Source of the DNA: Streptomyces sp. NBC_01689
GTDB lineage: Bacteria > Actinomycetota > Actinomycetes > Streptomycetales > Streptomycetaceae
Direction: 5' to 3'
DNA length: 64,000 nt
Assembly: GCF_036250675.1 (NCBI RefSeq)
Contig: NZ_CP109592.1
Span: 7,626,001-7,690,000 of the forward strand
Below are positions 56,642 to 64,000 of the stretch, piece after piece. Each line of letters starts with the position of its first letter. The first letter of the stretch is position 1. Under the pieces are notes generated by a model. The model searched no databases, was not told the DNA's origin, and was given only the letters and a program-made list of their open reading frames with translations. The position numbers and the translations under genes were made by a program.

Positions 56642-57199
56642 TCAGCCCGCCGCTTCCTTCCGGCGTGCCCGGTACGCGGCCACGTGGAGCCGGTTCCCGC
56701 ACGTTCTGCTGTCGCAGTAGCGGCGCGACCGGTTGCGGGAGAGATCCACGAAGGCACGCCGGCAGTCCGGTGCCTCGCAGCGCCGCAGCCGGTCCTGCTC
56801 CCCGGCGACCACGAAGAACGCCAGCGCCATCCCGCAGTCGGCCGCGAGGTGGTCGGCGACCGAGGCGCCCGGCGCGAAATAGTGCACGTGCCAGTCGTAA
56901 CCGTCGTGGTCCGTGAGGCGGGGCGTGGTGCCCGCCGCGGCGACCAGCTCGTTGATGAGCCCTGCGGCGGTCCGCGGCTCGTCGGCGGCGAAGACCCCCG
57001 CGAACCGGCCGCGTACGGAGCGTACGGCCGCGAGATCCCGCTCCGAGAGCACGCCGACATCGCTGATGTCGTGCTTTCGTACGAAATCGGCGAGGGACGG
57101 GACGTCCGCGAGCCCGTCCGCCGTGTCGTCCTCCGGCGCGGTGTTCACCAGATCCACCACGGTGTCGAGGGCGCACCGGGTGTCGTGGGTGATCAGCAC
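56642..57199 (-). CDS. CGNR zinc-finger (ABATE) protein
   Basis: 185-residue protein. The N-terminal ABATE-like stress domain (LDTVVDLVNTAPEDDTADGL) precedes a C-terminal CGNR zinc finger (LRRCEAPDCRRAFVDLSRNR, SRRYCDSRTCGNRLHVAAYR), which coordinates zinc through C-x4-C and C-x4-C. Probable transcription regulator. The 363-bp gap downstream of ssgB and upstream of this gene carries short tandem repeats. Confidence 0.87.
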   Translation of the reverse strand: MLITHDTRCALDTVVDLVNTAPEDDTADGLADVPSLADFVRKHDISDVGVLSERDLAAVRSVRGRFAGVFAADEPRTAAGLINELVAAAGTTPRLTDHDGYDWHVHYFAPGASVADHLAADCGMALAFFVVAGEQDRLRRCEAPDCRRAFVDLSRNRSRRYCDSRTCGNRLHVAAYRARRKEAAG

Positions 57200-57453
57200 G
57201 TTTCGCTCCCTGGCCTGAGGGTCGGGCGGCCGCCCGCCGATGCTGGCCGATGGTAGTGGCTTCCCGGGCGTGGGGGAGCGGGGACGGCCCGGGCGGCGCG
57301 GCCCCGGGTGTCCGGGGCGCCGGCGTGTGCGCAGCGTGACCGCGCGAGGGGGTCGGCGCGACTCACGGTGTCCGGCGCCACACGCACCGGCGTCACACGC
57401 ACCGACGCCGTCGTCGCGGAAGTCCGCGGCGACGGCGTCGGTGTTCGTGCTCT

Positions 57454-57513
57454 GTGCGGTTGTGCCACATGCTGTCGTGCCTAACTCGGTTGTGCCCTAT
57501 GCGGTTGTGTAGG
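57454..57513. repeat. Four tandem 15-bp imperfect repeats
   Basis: GTGCGGTTGTGCCAC, ATGCTGTCGTGCCTA, ACTCGGTTGTGCCCT and ATGCGGTTGTGTAGG run head to tail about 50 bp downstream of ssgB. They have markedly lower GC than the surroundings. Confidence 0.7.
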
Positions 57514-57562
57514 CCCGAGCCGTCTCCCCGAGTGGACGGCGCCGGGCGGCTCTGTGGGGTCG

Positions 57563-57976
57563 CTAGCTCTCGGCCAGGATGTGTGAGAGCTCCGTGTCGA
57601 GATCGAAGTGCCGGTGTTCCGTGCCCGGGGGCACGGCGGCGTCCGTTCGCTTCAGGAAGGACTCCAGGGCCCGCGCAGGGGCTTCGAGCAGAGCCTCGCC
57701 CTCCGGGGAGCTCAGGGCGATGCAGACAACGCCCTGACCATGACTTCGGGACGGCCAGACTCGGACGTCGCCGGTTCCGGTGGGCCGATGGAGGCCCTCG
57801 GCGAGGAGGTCGCGGGCGAACACCCACTCGACGGTTTCCTCGGCTCCGGTGTGGAAGGTGGCGTGCACGGCGTAGGGATCGGCCGTGTCATACCGCAGTC
57901 CTGCGGGAACAGGCAGTGAGGACTCGCTCGACACAACGAGGCGCAGGTGCAGCTCGCAGCTGACCGTGGTGTTCAT
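57563..57976 (-). CDS. ssgB: SsgB, sporulation-specific cell-division activator
   Basis: 137-residue SsgA-like protein recognised almost residue for residue as SsgB (MNTTVSCELHLRLVVSSESS, ADPYAVHATFHTGAEETVEW, VWPSRSHGQGVVCIALSSPE). SsgB tethers FtsZ to the membrane with SsgA and marks septum sites in aerial hyphae, so it is required for sporulation. The full-length family size supports ATG 57976; an in-frame start at 58042 would add 22 unrelated residues. Known to be highly conserved across morphologically complex actinomycetes. Confidence 0.97.
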   Translation of the reverse strand: MNTTVSCELHLRLVVSSESSLPVPAGLRYDTADPYAVHATFHTGAEETVEWVFARDLLAEGLHRPTGTGDVRVWPSRSHGQGVVCIALSSPEGEALLEAPARALESFLKRTDAAVPPGTEHRHFDLDTELSHILAES

Positions 57977-58167
57977 AAGCGCCAGGGCCTTTCGCTCAGT
58001 GTGCGCTCGGGGATTCGCACGTCGGCGAAATCGACATGCCACCTACGGTGCCGTTGTAAACCCCTCTGAGTGTTTTGCGTGCCTTTACGTAACTCATCCG
58101 GCCGAGGGTGCCTTCGCCGGATAGGGCCATTCCGGTGACCGGATTCTCTCCGGTAGGGTTTGGTCGT

Positions 58168-58599
58168 ATGAATACGGGGAGTGACGGGCTGGACGAGGTC
58201 GCCATGACCGATGACGAGAAGGCCGAGCAGCCGCTCGGTTCGCGGGCGCCGGAATTCATCAAGGCGCGTCGCGCGCTGCACGTGAGCTGGCAGGTGGGCG
58301 TCTTCGTCGTGGGGCTCGCGGTGGTCGTCGCGGGCGTGATCATGCTCCCGCTGCCGGGCCCCGGCTGGCTGGTGATCTTCGGCGGCATGGCGATCTGGGC
58401 GACCGAGTTCGTCTGGGCGCAGCTGGTGCTGCGCTGGACGAAGCGCAAGGTCACGGAGGCGACGCAGCGTGCGCTCGACCCCGCGGTCCGGCGGCGCAAC
58501 ATCATCCTCACGACCGTCGGTCTCGTGATCATCGGGGCCCTCTGTGCCGTCTACGTCTGGAAGTTCGGCTTCGAGATGCCCTGGAACATCAAGGAGTGA
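58168..58599 (+). CDS. TIGR02611-type membrane protein (PGPGW)
   Basis: 143-residue protein with the PGPGW block MLPLPGPGWLVIFGGMAIWA between helices, a WAQLVLRWTKRKVTEATQRA cytoplasmic stretch and a last helix (ILTTVGLVIIGALCAVYVW). Family of unknown function found in actinobacteria. TAGGGT (58154-58159) lies 8 nt before ATG 58168, suggesting a leaderless message; ATG 58204 is an alternative. Confidence 0.87.
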   Translation: MNTGSDGLDEVAMTDDEKAEQPLGSRAPEFIKARRALHVSWQVGVFVVGLAVVVAGVIMLPLPGPGWLVIFGGMAIWATEFVWAQLVLRWTKRKVTEATQRALDPAVRRRNIILTTVGLVIIGALCAVYVWKFGFEMPWNIKE

Positions 58600-58694
58600 C
58601 GAGGGGTGACGGTGTGGTGCGCCCGCTGCCGGCCCGAGGGTCCCCGGCCGGTCGGAGTCACCCCCTGACATGGGGTAATGTTCTCCCTGCGCCC

Positions 58695-58766
58695 GGGCGA
58701 TTAGCTCAGCGGGAGAGCGCTTCGTTCACACCGAAGAGGTCACTGGTTCGATCCCAGTATCGCCCA
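58695..58766 (+). tRNA. tRNA-Val (CAC)
   Basis: Acceptor GGGCGAT/ATCGCCC, anticodon arm CTTCG-TTCACAC-CGAAG giving CAC. CCA not encoded. A possible -10 (TAATGT, 58676-58681) lies just upstream. Confidence 0.95.
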
Positions 58767-58776
58767 CGAGCACGGT

Positions 58777-58815
58777 AGGCGGCCCAGATCCACGGAGACG
58801 TGGAGCGGGCCGCCT
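58777..58815 (+). terminator. Hairpin after tRNA-Val
   Basis: AGGCGGCCC (58777-58785) pairs with GGGCCGCCT (58807-58815), with an inner CCACG/CGTGG stem, 10 bp after the tRNA. Confidence 0.75.
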
Positions 58816-59524
58816 TCGTCGTTTCCGTGCCAGGTCACGGGGCGTCGCGTCACTCCGGGTAGCGGCCTCGCGGCGCGTACCGCGGGATCCCGGCCACGAG
58901 GACCGTGTGCCCGGAAAACGACGGCGAGGGTGAACGGGATCGGCCATCGGGGTGGGGTGGCGCCCGGCCGCCTCGGCGTCCTGGGGGTCTGGGCGGGGGC
59001 GGGCCGCGCCGGGAGGGCCGCCTGTGCCGGAACGGGCGCCGTGGGCCACGGCTGACGGTGTGCCGGCCGTGCGCCGGACCAGGAACCCCCGGTGCCGAAG
59101 GGCGGACCGGCGTCCGGGAGCCGGGGCAAGACGGACCTCCGGGATTATGCGGGCTTTCGGGAGAAGTTCCCGCCGGACTCCCGCGGGACAATTTCCGGAA
59201 GGGCGTCGACTTCTTGCGGAAGTGTGACAGGACGGGCGGCGCGACTCGGTCTCTGGCTCGCTGCGACACCGGAAATGCCCGCGGTGGAGAAGGCCGGCCG
59301 GACCGACGGAAATGCAACGCTGTATTCCGGTCGGATCCCACGCGATGTCACTTGTCCTCGCTCGGAAGGTATTTGAGAAGCCGGGCGCGGGTGACGGAAC
59401 GTCGGCCGCGTGACCGCCGCTCCGTCAGAACCGCCCCCTCGAAGCCGAGTCCGCGATCTCCGGTGGCGTGAGCCGGCCCGCCGCCGCCCTCGTGCCCGGA
59501 TCCCAGGACGGGCACACTCGGCCC
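58816..59524. other. Roughly 700-bp region without a convincing gene
   Basis: Several open frames cross it but none has Streptomyces-like third-position GC or a start site. The part from about 59140 to 59380 is less GC-rich, with CTTCCGGAAG-like and TTCCCGC/GCGGGA elements, and could hold regulatory or untranslated RNA sequence. Confidence 0.4.
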
Positions 59525-59971
59525 ATGGACTGGTGTCACTATCGCTTCCGCAGCCTGTGGATCCTGCCCGCACGGCCCGCCGACGTCTACCGCGCCCTGG
59601 AACAGGCCGAGAACTACCCGCACTGGTGGCCCCAGGTCCGTGAGGTGCGCCCGGCCGACGAACGGAGCGGCACCATCCGTATCCGCTCGTTCCTGCCGTA
59701 CGACCTGGTGTTCACCGCACGTGAGACGCGGAGCGACCCGGTCGCCCGGGTCCTGGAGATCGCCATGTCGGGCGACATCGAGGGATGGGCCCGCTGGACC
59801 CTGTGCCCCGACGGGCCGGGCACCCGCGCCCGGTACGAGCAGGAGGTCGACGTCCGCAAGGCCCTGCTGCGGCGGTTCGCCGTGCCGGGACGGCCCCTCT
59901 TCCGCCTCAACCACGCGCTGATGATGCGTGCCGGACAGCGCGGACTGAGGACCTCTCTGCGAGCGGTTTGA
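59525..59971 (+). CDS. SRPBCC (START-like) family protein
   Basis: 148-residue protein of the polyketide-cyclase/START-like fold: YRFRSLWILPARPADVYRAL, ENYPHWWPQVREVRPADERS and the C-terminal helix RRFAVPGRPLFRLNHALMMR. It would form a hydrophobic pocket for a lipid or polyketide-like ligand. Similar small proteins are cyclases or lipid carriers. It lies just upstream of a tRNA-Val gene. Confidence 0.83.
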   Translation: MDWCHYRFRSLWILPARPADVYRALEQAENYPHWWPQVREVRPADERSGTIRIRSFLPYDLVFTARETRSDPVARVLEIAMSGDIEGWARWTLCPDGPGTRARYEQEVDVRKALLRRFAVPGRPLFRLNHALMMRAGQRGLRTSLRAV

Positions 59972-60010
59972 ACGACACCCGCCGAGACCTGTATTGTTCA
60001 GTGCGTTCCC

Positions 60011-60082
60011 GGGCGATTAGCTCAGTGGGAGAGCGCTTCGTTCACACCGAAGAGGTCACTGGTTCGAACCCAGTATCGCCCA
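60011..60082 (+). tRNA. tRNA-Val (CAC), second copy
   Basis: Almost identical to the copy at 58695, with T-loop GTTCGAACC and the same CAC anticodon. A possible -10 (TATTGT, 59993-59998) lies 13 bp upstream. Confidence 0.95.
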
Positions 60083-60087
60083 CCGGG

Positions 60088-60122
60088 AAAGGCCGGTCCG
60101 TCACAGACGGGCCGGCCTTTTT
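60088..60122 (+). terminator. Rho-independent terminator after tRNA-Val
   Basis: A 15-bp stem (60088-60102 with 60106-60120, one T-G pair) closes an ACA loop and is followed by a T-run. It also lies downstream of the minus-strand exonuclease gene. Confidence 0.9.
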
Positions 60123-60172
60123 GCAGCCCGGACGGCCGGTGCCGGTCTCCACGCGGTCCCCCGCGCCCCCGC

Positions 60173-60898
60173 TCAGGCCGCCGCCGACAGCTCCGGCCGC
60201 AGGGGCCATGACGGATCCACCGACTCCTCCGACCCGCTGCGCGCGAACCACGCCTGCAGTCCGCGGGCCTGTGCCGCGTGCCACACCGACTGCAAGGTGT
60301 GCAGCTCGGCCGGGGAGAGCCGCTCCAGTCGGGGAGCGAACCGGCGCCCCACCGCTCGTACCACCTCCATGGCGGCCAGCGCGTCCGCCGCCGCGTCGTG
60401 CGCGCCCTCCAGGGCGACGCCGTAATGGGCGCACAGATCGGTCAGCGTGCGCCGGCCCTTGCGATAGCGGTCCAGATGTTTGTCCAGGACCCGTGGATCG
60501 AGCACACGCAGCGGCGCCGACTCGAACCAGCGGTCGAGACGCGACGCGCGATGCCGACGCAACTCCCGGTCCAGCAGCGTCAGATCGAACGGCGCGTTCA
60601 TCACCACCAGCGGCCGGCCCACCGCGGCCTGCTCGCCCAGCACCCGGACTATCTCGTCCATCACCGGCGACGGCCACCGGCCGTTGCGCTGCAGATGTTC
60701 CTCCGTCAGCCCGTGCACCGCCGTCGCACCCTCGGGCACCGGCACTCCCGGGTTCACCAGCCAACGGGTCACCCGGGGCCGGGAACCCGCGGCGTCCTGG
60801 ACGACGACGGCGGCCGACACGATCCGGTCGGTCTCGACGTCCACGCCCGTGGTCTCCGTGTCGAACGCGGCCAAGGGGCCCTCGTACCAGCACGTCAT
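60173..60898 (-). CDS. DEDDh 3'-5' exonuclease (DNA polymerase III epsilon-like)
   Basis: 241-residue exonuclease. Exo I is LAAFDTETTGVDVETDRIVS (D-x-E), Exo II is VVMNAPFDLTLLDREL (Asp after F), and Exo III is EGAHDAAADALAAMEVVRAV (His-x4-Asp). It is probably involved in DNA or RNA trimming/proofreading rather than being the main replicative subunit. ATG 60898 or GTG 60904 both follow GAGGAG; ATG is preferred by family N-terminus. Confidence 0.9.
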   Translation of the reverse strand: MTCWYEGPLAAFDTETTGVDVETDRIVSAAVVVQDAAGSRPRVTRWLVNPGVPVPEGATAVHGLTEEHLQRNGRWPSPVMDEIVRVLGEQAAVGRPLVVMNAPFDLTLLDRELRRHRASRLDRWFESAPLRVLDPRVLDKHLDRYRKGRRTLTDLCAHYGVALEGAHDAAADALAAMEVVRAVGRRFAPRLERLSPAELHTLQSVWHAAQARGLQAWFARSGSEESVDPSWPLRPELSAAA

Positions 60899-61068
60899 AC
60901 GCACACAACTCCTCGTTCACCCACGGCAGCTGACGCACCGTCTTCTGCCCGTTTGGTGATACCCGGGCTGTTTGCGCCGTACGCCGGAAGGAGACAACAG
61001 AGGTACGGGTCTTTGCAGTTCAGCGGCCCGTCGCGGGGAATCTCTCGGCTTGGAAGGCTGTTGGACTC

Positions 61069-61635
61069 ATGGCAATCGCGCAGCCCGAGCGGGGCGGGCT
61101 GCTGCCCCAGCGGACGGCACCCCATCGCGGCACGCTCGCCACCACCGCCTGCATGGAGACACTGCAGGTCGGCTACCTGCACGCCGTCGCCGCGGCGGCC
61201 GGCTGCTCGCTGTCGCAGCCCTTTCCGGACAACGGGATCGACTGGCACGTCAGCCACAGCGCGCCCGGACACACGGTCGACGACGAGGTCACCATCAAGG
61301 TGCAGCTCAAGTGCACCTACCAGATCCCGCCCAACCCCCCGGGCCCCGCCTTCTCGTTCACGCTCGACAACGAGCACCTGGCGAAGCTCGCCCGCACCCC
61401 GGTCTCGGTGCACAAGATCCTGGTCGTCATGCTCGTGCCCCGGTCCCAGGACGACTGGCTGCGCGCCAGCCACGACCGCCTCGACCTGCGGCACTGCTGC
61501 TACTGGACCAACCTCGCCGGACAGCCCGTCACGGGCCGGCGCAGAACGACCGTCCGCATACCGACCTCGCGCATCTTCGACGACCGGGCCCTGTGCGAGA
61601 TCATGACGCGGGTCGGGACGGGAGGCAGACCATGA
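61069..61635 (+). CDS. DUF4365 domain protein, predicted PD-(D/E)xK nuclease fold
   Basis: 188-residue protein. After a short N-terminus, the DUF4365 core begins with ACMETLQVGYLHAVAAAAGC. It has the putative catalytic Asp in DNGIDWHVSHSA and Gln-x-Lys in TIKVQLKCTYQ, the arrangement of Vsr/RecB-like nucleases. Later blocks are VHKILVVMLVPRSQDDWLRA and HCCYWTNLAGQPV. Its stop overlaps the next gene by 4 bp (ATGA), so the pair is translationally coupled. Similar domains occur in defence-type loci, but no other defence gene is nearby. Confidence 0.8.
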   Translation: MAIAQPERGGLLPQRTAPHRGTLATTACMETLQVGYLHAVAAAAGCSLSQPFPDNGIDWHVSHSAPGHTVDDEVTIKVQLKCTYQIPPNPPGPAFSFTLDNEHLAKLARTPVSVHKILVVMLVPRSQDDWLRASHDRLDLRHCCYWTNLAGQPVTGRRRTTVRIPTSRIFDDRALCEIMTRVGTGGRP

Positions 61636-62849
61636 CGCACCGCCCGAGCGACGAACCGCTCCGGCCGGTCAGGCCGCACCCCGCGGAGACCCACTGGACC
61701 GAGCCGCCCGAGGCCGGCCAGGTGGACCCCGCCGTGCTCAGCGCACTGCTGCAGCGGCACGGCTGGCAGCGCCGCGGCGGCGCGGCGGGACGGTACGGCA
61801 GGTGGACCCCACCCGGGCCCGGCGGCTCGGGCACCAGCCTGCTCGTGCCGGAGAGCCGGGCCTTCCCCGACAGCGACGACCTGCTCGGCGAGGCCCTCGA
61901 CGCGCTCTCCCGCAGCGGTGCCCCCTCCGCGCGCGACGTGCTGGTCGCGCTCGCCGTGCCCAGCGACGAGATCCGCTGGTGGCGCGACGTCCCGACCGGG
62001 CCGGTCGGCGCCACGCCGTGGAGCGTCGAGGAGCGGCTGCGCTCGGCCGCCCGCCAGATGCTGCTCGCCGCCGCCCTCGCCACCCGCGCGCGGGCCGGCT
62101 ACTACGGCGCGCGTCACCGCAGGCCCGCCGCCGCGTCGCTGGAGCACGTCCTCGTCGGCGCCGACCCCGGCGGCCGCCGCCTCACCGCGTTCGTGCCCGT
62201 CGACACCGGACGCTCACTGGCCGTCCGGCTGCACCAGGCGCTGTACGCCGCCCGCGAGGCCGTCGACTACCAGCGGGCCACCGGCGGCATGGACGCCTTC
62301 GACGCGGCCGTCGAGGCGGGCGTCAGCCACGAGCTCACCGAGGCCGTCGTCGCCCTCGTGCGCGGGACCGAGGGCGCCCGCGTGGCCGTCGAGTGGGCAC
62401 CCGCGGCCGGCGTCCCCGAAGGCTGCGCGGCACCGGACGAGGCCGTCGAGTTCTCGCCCGGCGACGTGCCCGTGCTGCGCGAGGCCGGAGCCCGCTATCT
62501 GCGCGAGGAACCGTCCGTGCCGGTCCGGATCACCGGGGCCGTGGTGCGGATCCGCAGGTCGGAGCCGCGCGGCGAGGGCACCGCACGGCTGCGGGTCATC
62601 GCGGGCGCGGAGGTCCCGTACGTCCGCGTGACCCTCGGCGAGGAGGACTACCGGATAGCCGGGCAGGCCCATCTCGTGGGGCTGCCGGTGCGGGTGCACG
62701 GACGGCTGGAGAGCCGCGGCGGCTTCCGCAGGCTCACGGACGCCGCCGGGGTCGCGCCCGTCCAGGTCGACGAGGCCGAACGGGACCGGCTGATGAAGTC
62801 GCTCCAGGAGAATCTGGACTTCTTCGAGGAGGCGTGCAGCGAGGACTGA
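61632..62849 (+). CDS. Hypothetical protein coupled to the DUF4365 gene
   Basis: 405-residue protein without recognised catalytic motif. An N-terminal region (DPAVLSALLQRHGWQRRGGA) gives a pattern seen in SCO-type conserved proteins. A helical middle carries SVEERLRSAARQMLLAAALA. The C-terminal 110 residues look like an OB-type beta barrel (VRITGAVVRIRRSEPRGEGT, YRIAGQAHLVGLPVRVHGRL). It is probably co-translated with the DUF4365 protein and may bind nucleic acid. Confidence 0.75.
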   Translation: MTHRPSDEPLRPVRPHPAETHWTEPPEAGQVDPAVLSALLQRHGWQRRGGAAGRYGRWTPPGPGGSGTSLLVPESRAFPDSDDLLGEALDALSRSGAPSARDVLVALAVPSDEIRWWRDVPTGPVGATPWSVEERLRSAARQMLLAAALATRARAGYYGARHRRPAAASLEHVLVGADPGGRRLTAFVPVDTGRSLAVRLHQALYAAREAVDYQRATGGMDAFDAAVEAGVSHELTEAVVALVRGTEGARVAVEWAPAAGVPEGCAAPDEAVEFSPGDVPVLREAGARYLREEPSVPVRITGAVVRIRRSEPRGEGTARLRVIAGAEVPYVRVTLGEEDYRIAGQAHLVGLPVRVHGRLESRGGFRRLTDAAGVAPVQVDEAERDRLMKSLQENLDFFEEACSED

Positions 62850-62954
62850 GCCGGGGCGGACCGTAACCGTTTCGCGGAGGGCGGCCTCGGCTCGGTACGA
62901 TTCCTGTCTGCGCCCGCGCGTCGCGGCGCGCCCACCTTCAGGCAGGAGAGTCCG

Positions 62955-64000
62955 GTGTCAGACGTCCGTGTGATCATCCAACGCGATTCCGAGCGGGAAG
63001 AGCGCGTGGTGACGACGGGCACTACGGCCGCCGATCTCTTCGCCGGCGAGCGCACCGTCGTCGCGGCGCGCGTGGCCGGCGAGCTGAAGGACCTCGCCTA
63101 CGAGGTGACCGACGGCGAGGAGGTCGAGCCCGTCGAGATCTCCTCCCAGGACGGCCTCGACATCCTGCGCCACTCCACCGCGCACGTGATGGCCCAGGCC
63201 GTGCAGGAACTCTTCCCCGACGCCAAGCTCGGCATCGGCCCCCCGGTCAAGGACGGCTTCTACTACGACTTCGACGTCGAGAAGCCGTTCACCCCCGAGG
63301 ATCTCAAGGCCATCGAGAAGAAGATGCAGGAGATCCAGAAGCGCGGCCAGCGCTTCTCCCGCCGTGTCGTCACCGACGAGGACGCCCGCGAGGAGCTCGC
63401 CGGGGAGCCGTACAAGCTGGAGCTCATCGGCATCAAGGGCTCCGCGGCCGCCCAGGACGCGACGGACGGCGCGGACGTCGAGGTCGGCGGCGGCGAGCTG
63501 ACGATCTACGACAACCTCGACGCCAGGACCGGCGAGCTGTGCTGGAAGGACCTCTGCCGCGGTCCCCACCTGCCCACCACCCGCAACATCCCGGCGTTCA
63601 AGCTCATGCGCAACGCGGGCGCCTACTGGCGGGGCAGCGAGAAGAACCCGATGCTGCAGCGCATCTACGGCACCGCCTGGCCCTCCAAGGAGGAGCTGAA
63701 GGCGCACCTCGACTTCCTCGTGGAGGCCGAGAAGCGCGACCACCGCAAGCTGGGCAGCGAACTGGACCTCTTCTCCATCCCGGACCAGATCGGCTCCGGC
63801 CTCGCCGTCTTCCACCCCAAGGGCGGCGTCGTCCGCCGGGTCATGGAGGACTACTCGCGCCGCAGGCACGAGGAGGAGGGCTACGAGTTCGTCTACACCC
63901 CGCACGCGACGAAGGGGAAGCTCTTCGAGACCTCGGGCCACCTGGACTGGTACGCCGACGGCATGTACCCGCCCATGCAGCTCGACGAGGGCGTGGACTA
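62955..64000 (+). CDS. thrS: Threonine--tRNA ligase (5' part, end outside window)
   Basis: The first 348 codons of ThrRS, which charges tRNA-Thr. It shows the N-terminal TGS domain ([16 protein letters not shown] onward), the editing domain with [14 protein letters not shown] and [11 protein letters not shown], and the start of the class II catalytic core ([35 protein letters not shown]). GTG 62955 is preceded by GCAGGAGAG. A likely -10 (TACGAT) lies at 62897-62902. No T-box leader was recognised in the 105-bp gap. Confidence 0.97.
   Translation, partial: MSDVRVIIQRDSEREERVVTTGTTAADLFAGERTVVAARVAGELKDLAYEVTDGEEVEPVEISSQDGLDILRHSTAHVMAQAVQELFPDAKLGIGPPVKDGFYYDFDVEKPFTPEDLKAIEKKMQEIQKRGQRFSRRVVTDEDAREELAGEPYKLELIGIKGSAAAQDATDGADVEVGGGELTIYDNLDARTGELCWKDLCRGPHLPTTRNIPAFKLMRNAGAYWRGSEKNPMLQRIYGTAWPSKEELKAHLDFLVEAEKRDHRKLGSELDLFSIPDQIGSGLAVFHPKGGVVRRVMEDYSRRRHEEEGYEFVYTPHATKGKLFETSGHLDWYADGMYPPMQLDEGVD

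Noticed and set aside
57977..58042. N-terminal extension of ssgB
   Set aside because: The added 22 residues are unrelated to SsgB, whose known length matches the start at 57976.
58850..59471. Open frames on both strands after the first tRNA-Val(CAC)
   Set aside because: They lack codon bias, start signals and any recognisable domain, and overlap each other on opposite strands.
62850..62954. Possible T-box leader of thrS
   Set aside because: The gap is only 105 bp and shows no T-box sequence or specifier stem.

Overview
The window looks like an ordinary chromosomal core segment of a Streptomyces species. Base composition is very GC-rich with strong third-position GC. It carries SsgB, a Streptomyces sporulation protein, and a rare TTA leucine codon in one small gene. 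It also holds many genes that look leaderless (a TAnnnT box 5-8 nt before the start codon), and its gene order matches what I remember of the S. coelicolor interval from pheT through the arg cluster, glpQ1, metNIQ, cobT and ssgB to thrS. No prophage, integrase or intact insertion sequence was seen.

Layout. 1-6.4 kb: the 3' part of pheT, an intergenic island of inverted repeats, a membrane SpoIIE-type phosphatase, an NsdA-like HTH/TPR regulator, a NUDIX hydrolase and a TTA-containing small membrane gene. 6.6-14.7 kb: a 3-hydroxyacyl-CoA dehydrogenase, a secreted GHL10-type hydrolase, a DUF1918 protein, a DMT transporter head-to-head with a MocR regulator, an acetyltransferase, a degenerate histidine phosphatase, a MITE-like element, a DUF6314 protein, and an HTH-less LysR-type protein divergent from a DUF5997 gene. 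15.1-20 kb: argCJBD-argR as one overlapping operon behind an ARG box; argH lies apart at 25 kb behind a second ARG box. 20-24.7 kb: an FMN-transferase / FMN-binding protein / ferric-reductase module, then an L,D-transpeptidase and a PPOX protein. 26.6-34.9 kb: an aldo/keto reductase, a TetR-MFS efflux pair, PlsC, GlpQ1, an ECF-like sigma factor, an acetyltransferase, two small membrane proteins and a HAD phosphatase. 35-38 kb: metN-metI-metQ behind a probable Met/Cys-rich leader peptide. 38-46.4 kb: an acetyltransferase, then cobalamin/siroheme genes (cobL, a fused BluB-CobT with a huge disordered N-terminus, cysG/cobA). 46.5-51.5 kb: an rRNA/tRNA methyltransferase, a Ser/Thr kinase and small proteins. 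51.5-60.1 kb: a minus-strand tRNA cluster (Gly-Cys-Val-Val-Val), pabB-pabC, an acetyltransferase, a DsbA-like protein, small membrane proteins, a CGNR zinc-finger protein, ssgB and two tRNA-Val(CAC) genes. 60.1-64 kb: a DEDDh exonuclease, a DUF4365 nuclease-like protein coupled to an unknown gene, and the 5' part of thrS.

The most interesting signals are: (1) a leaderless or near-leaderless upstream ORF ending RCMCRMCAF before the methionine importer, a candidate Met/Cys attenuator; (2) a 101-bp MITE-like element inserted in a palindromic CTAG so that the duplicated CTAG supplies the stop codons of both convergent neighbours; (3) the BluB-CobT fusion with about 725 extra disordered residues; (4) the DUF4365 nuclease pair; (5) a regulator/transporter pair whose opposite start codons overlap inside one symmetric promoter-operator.
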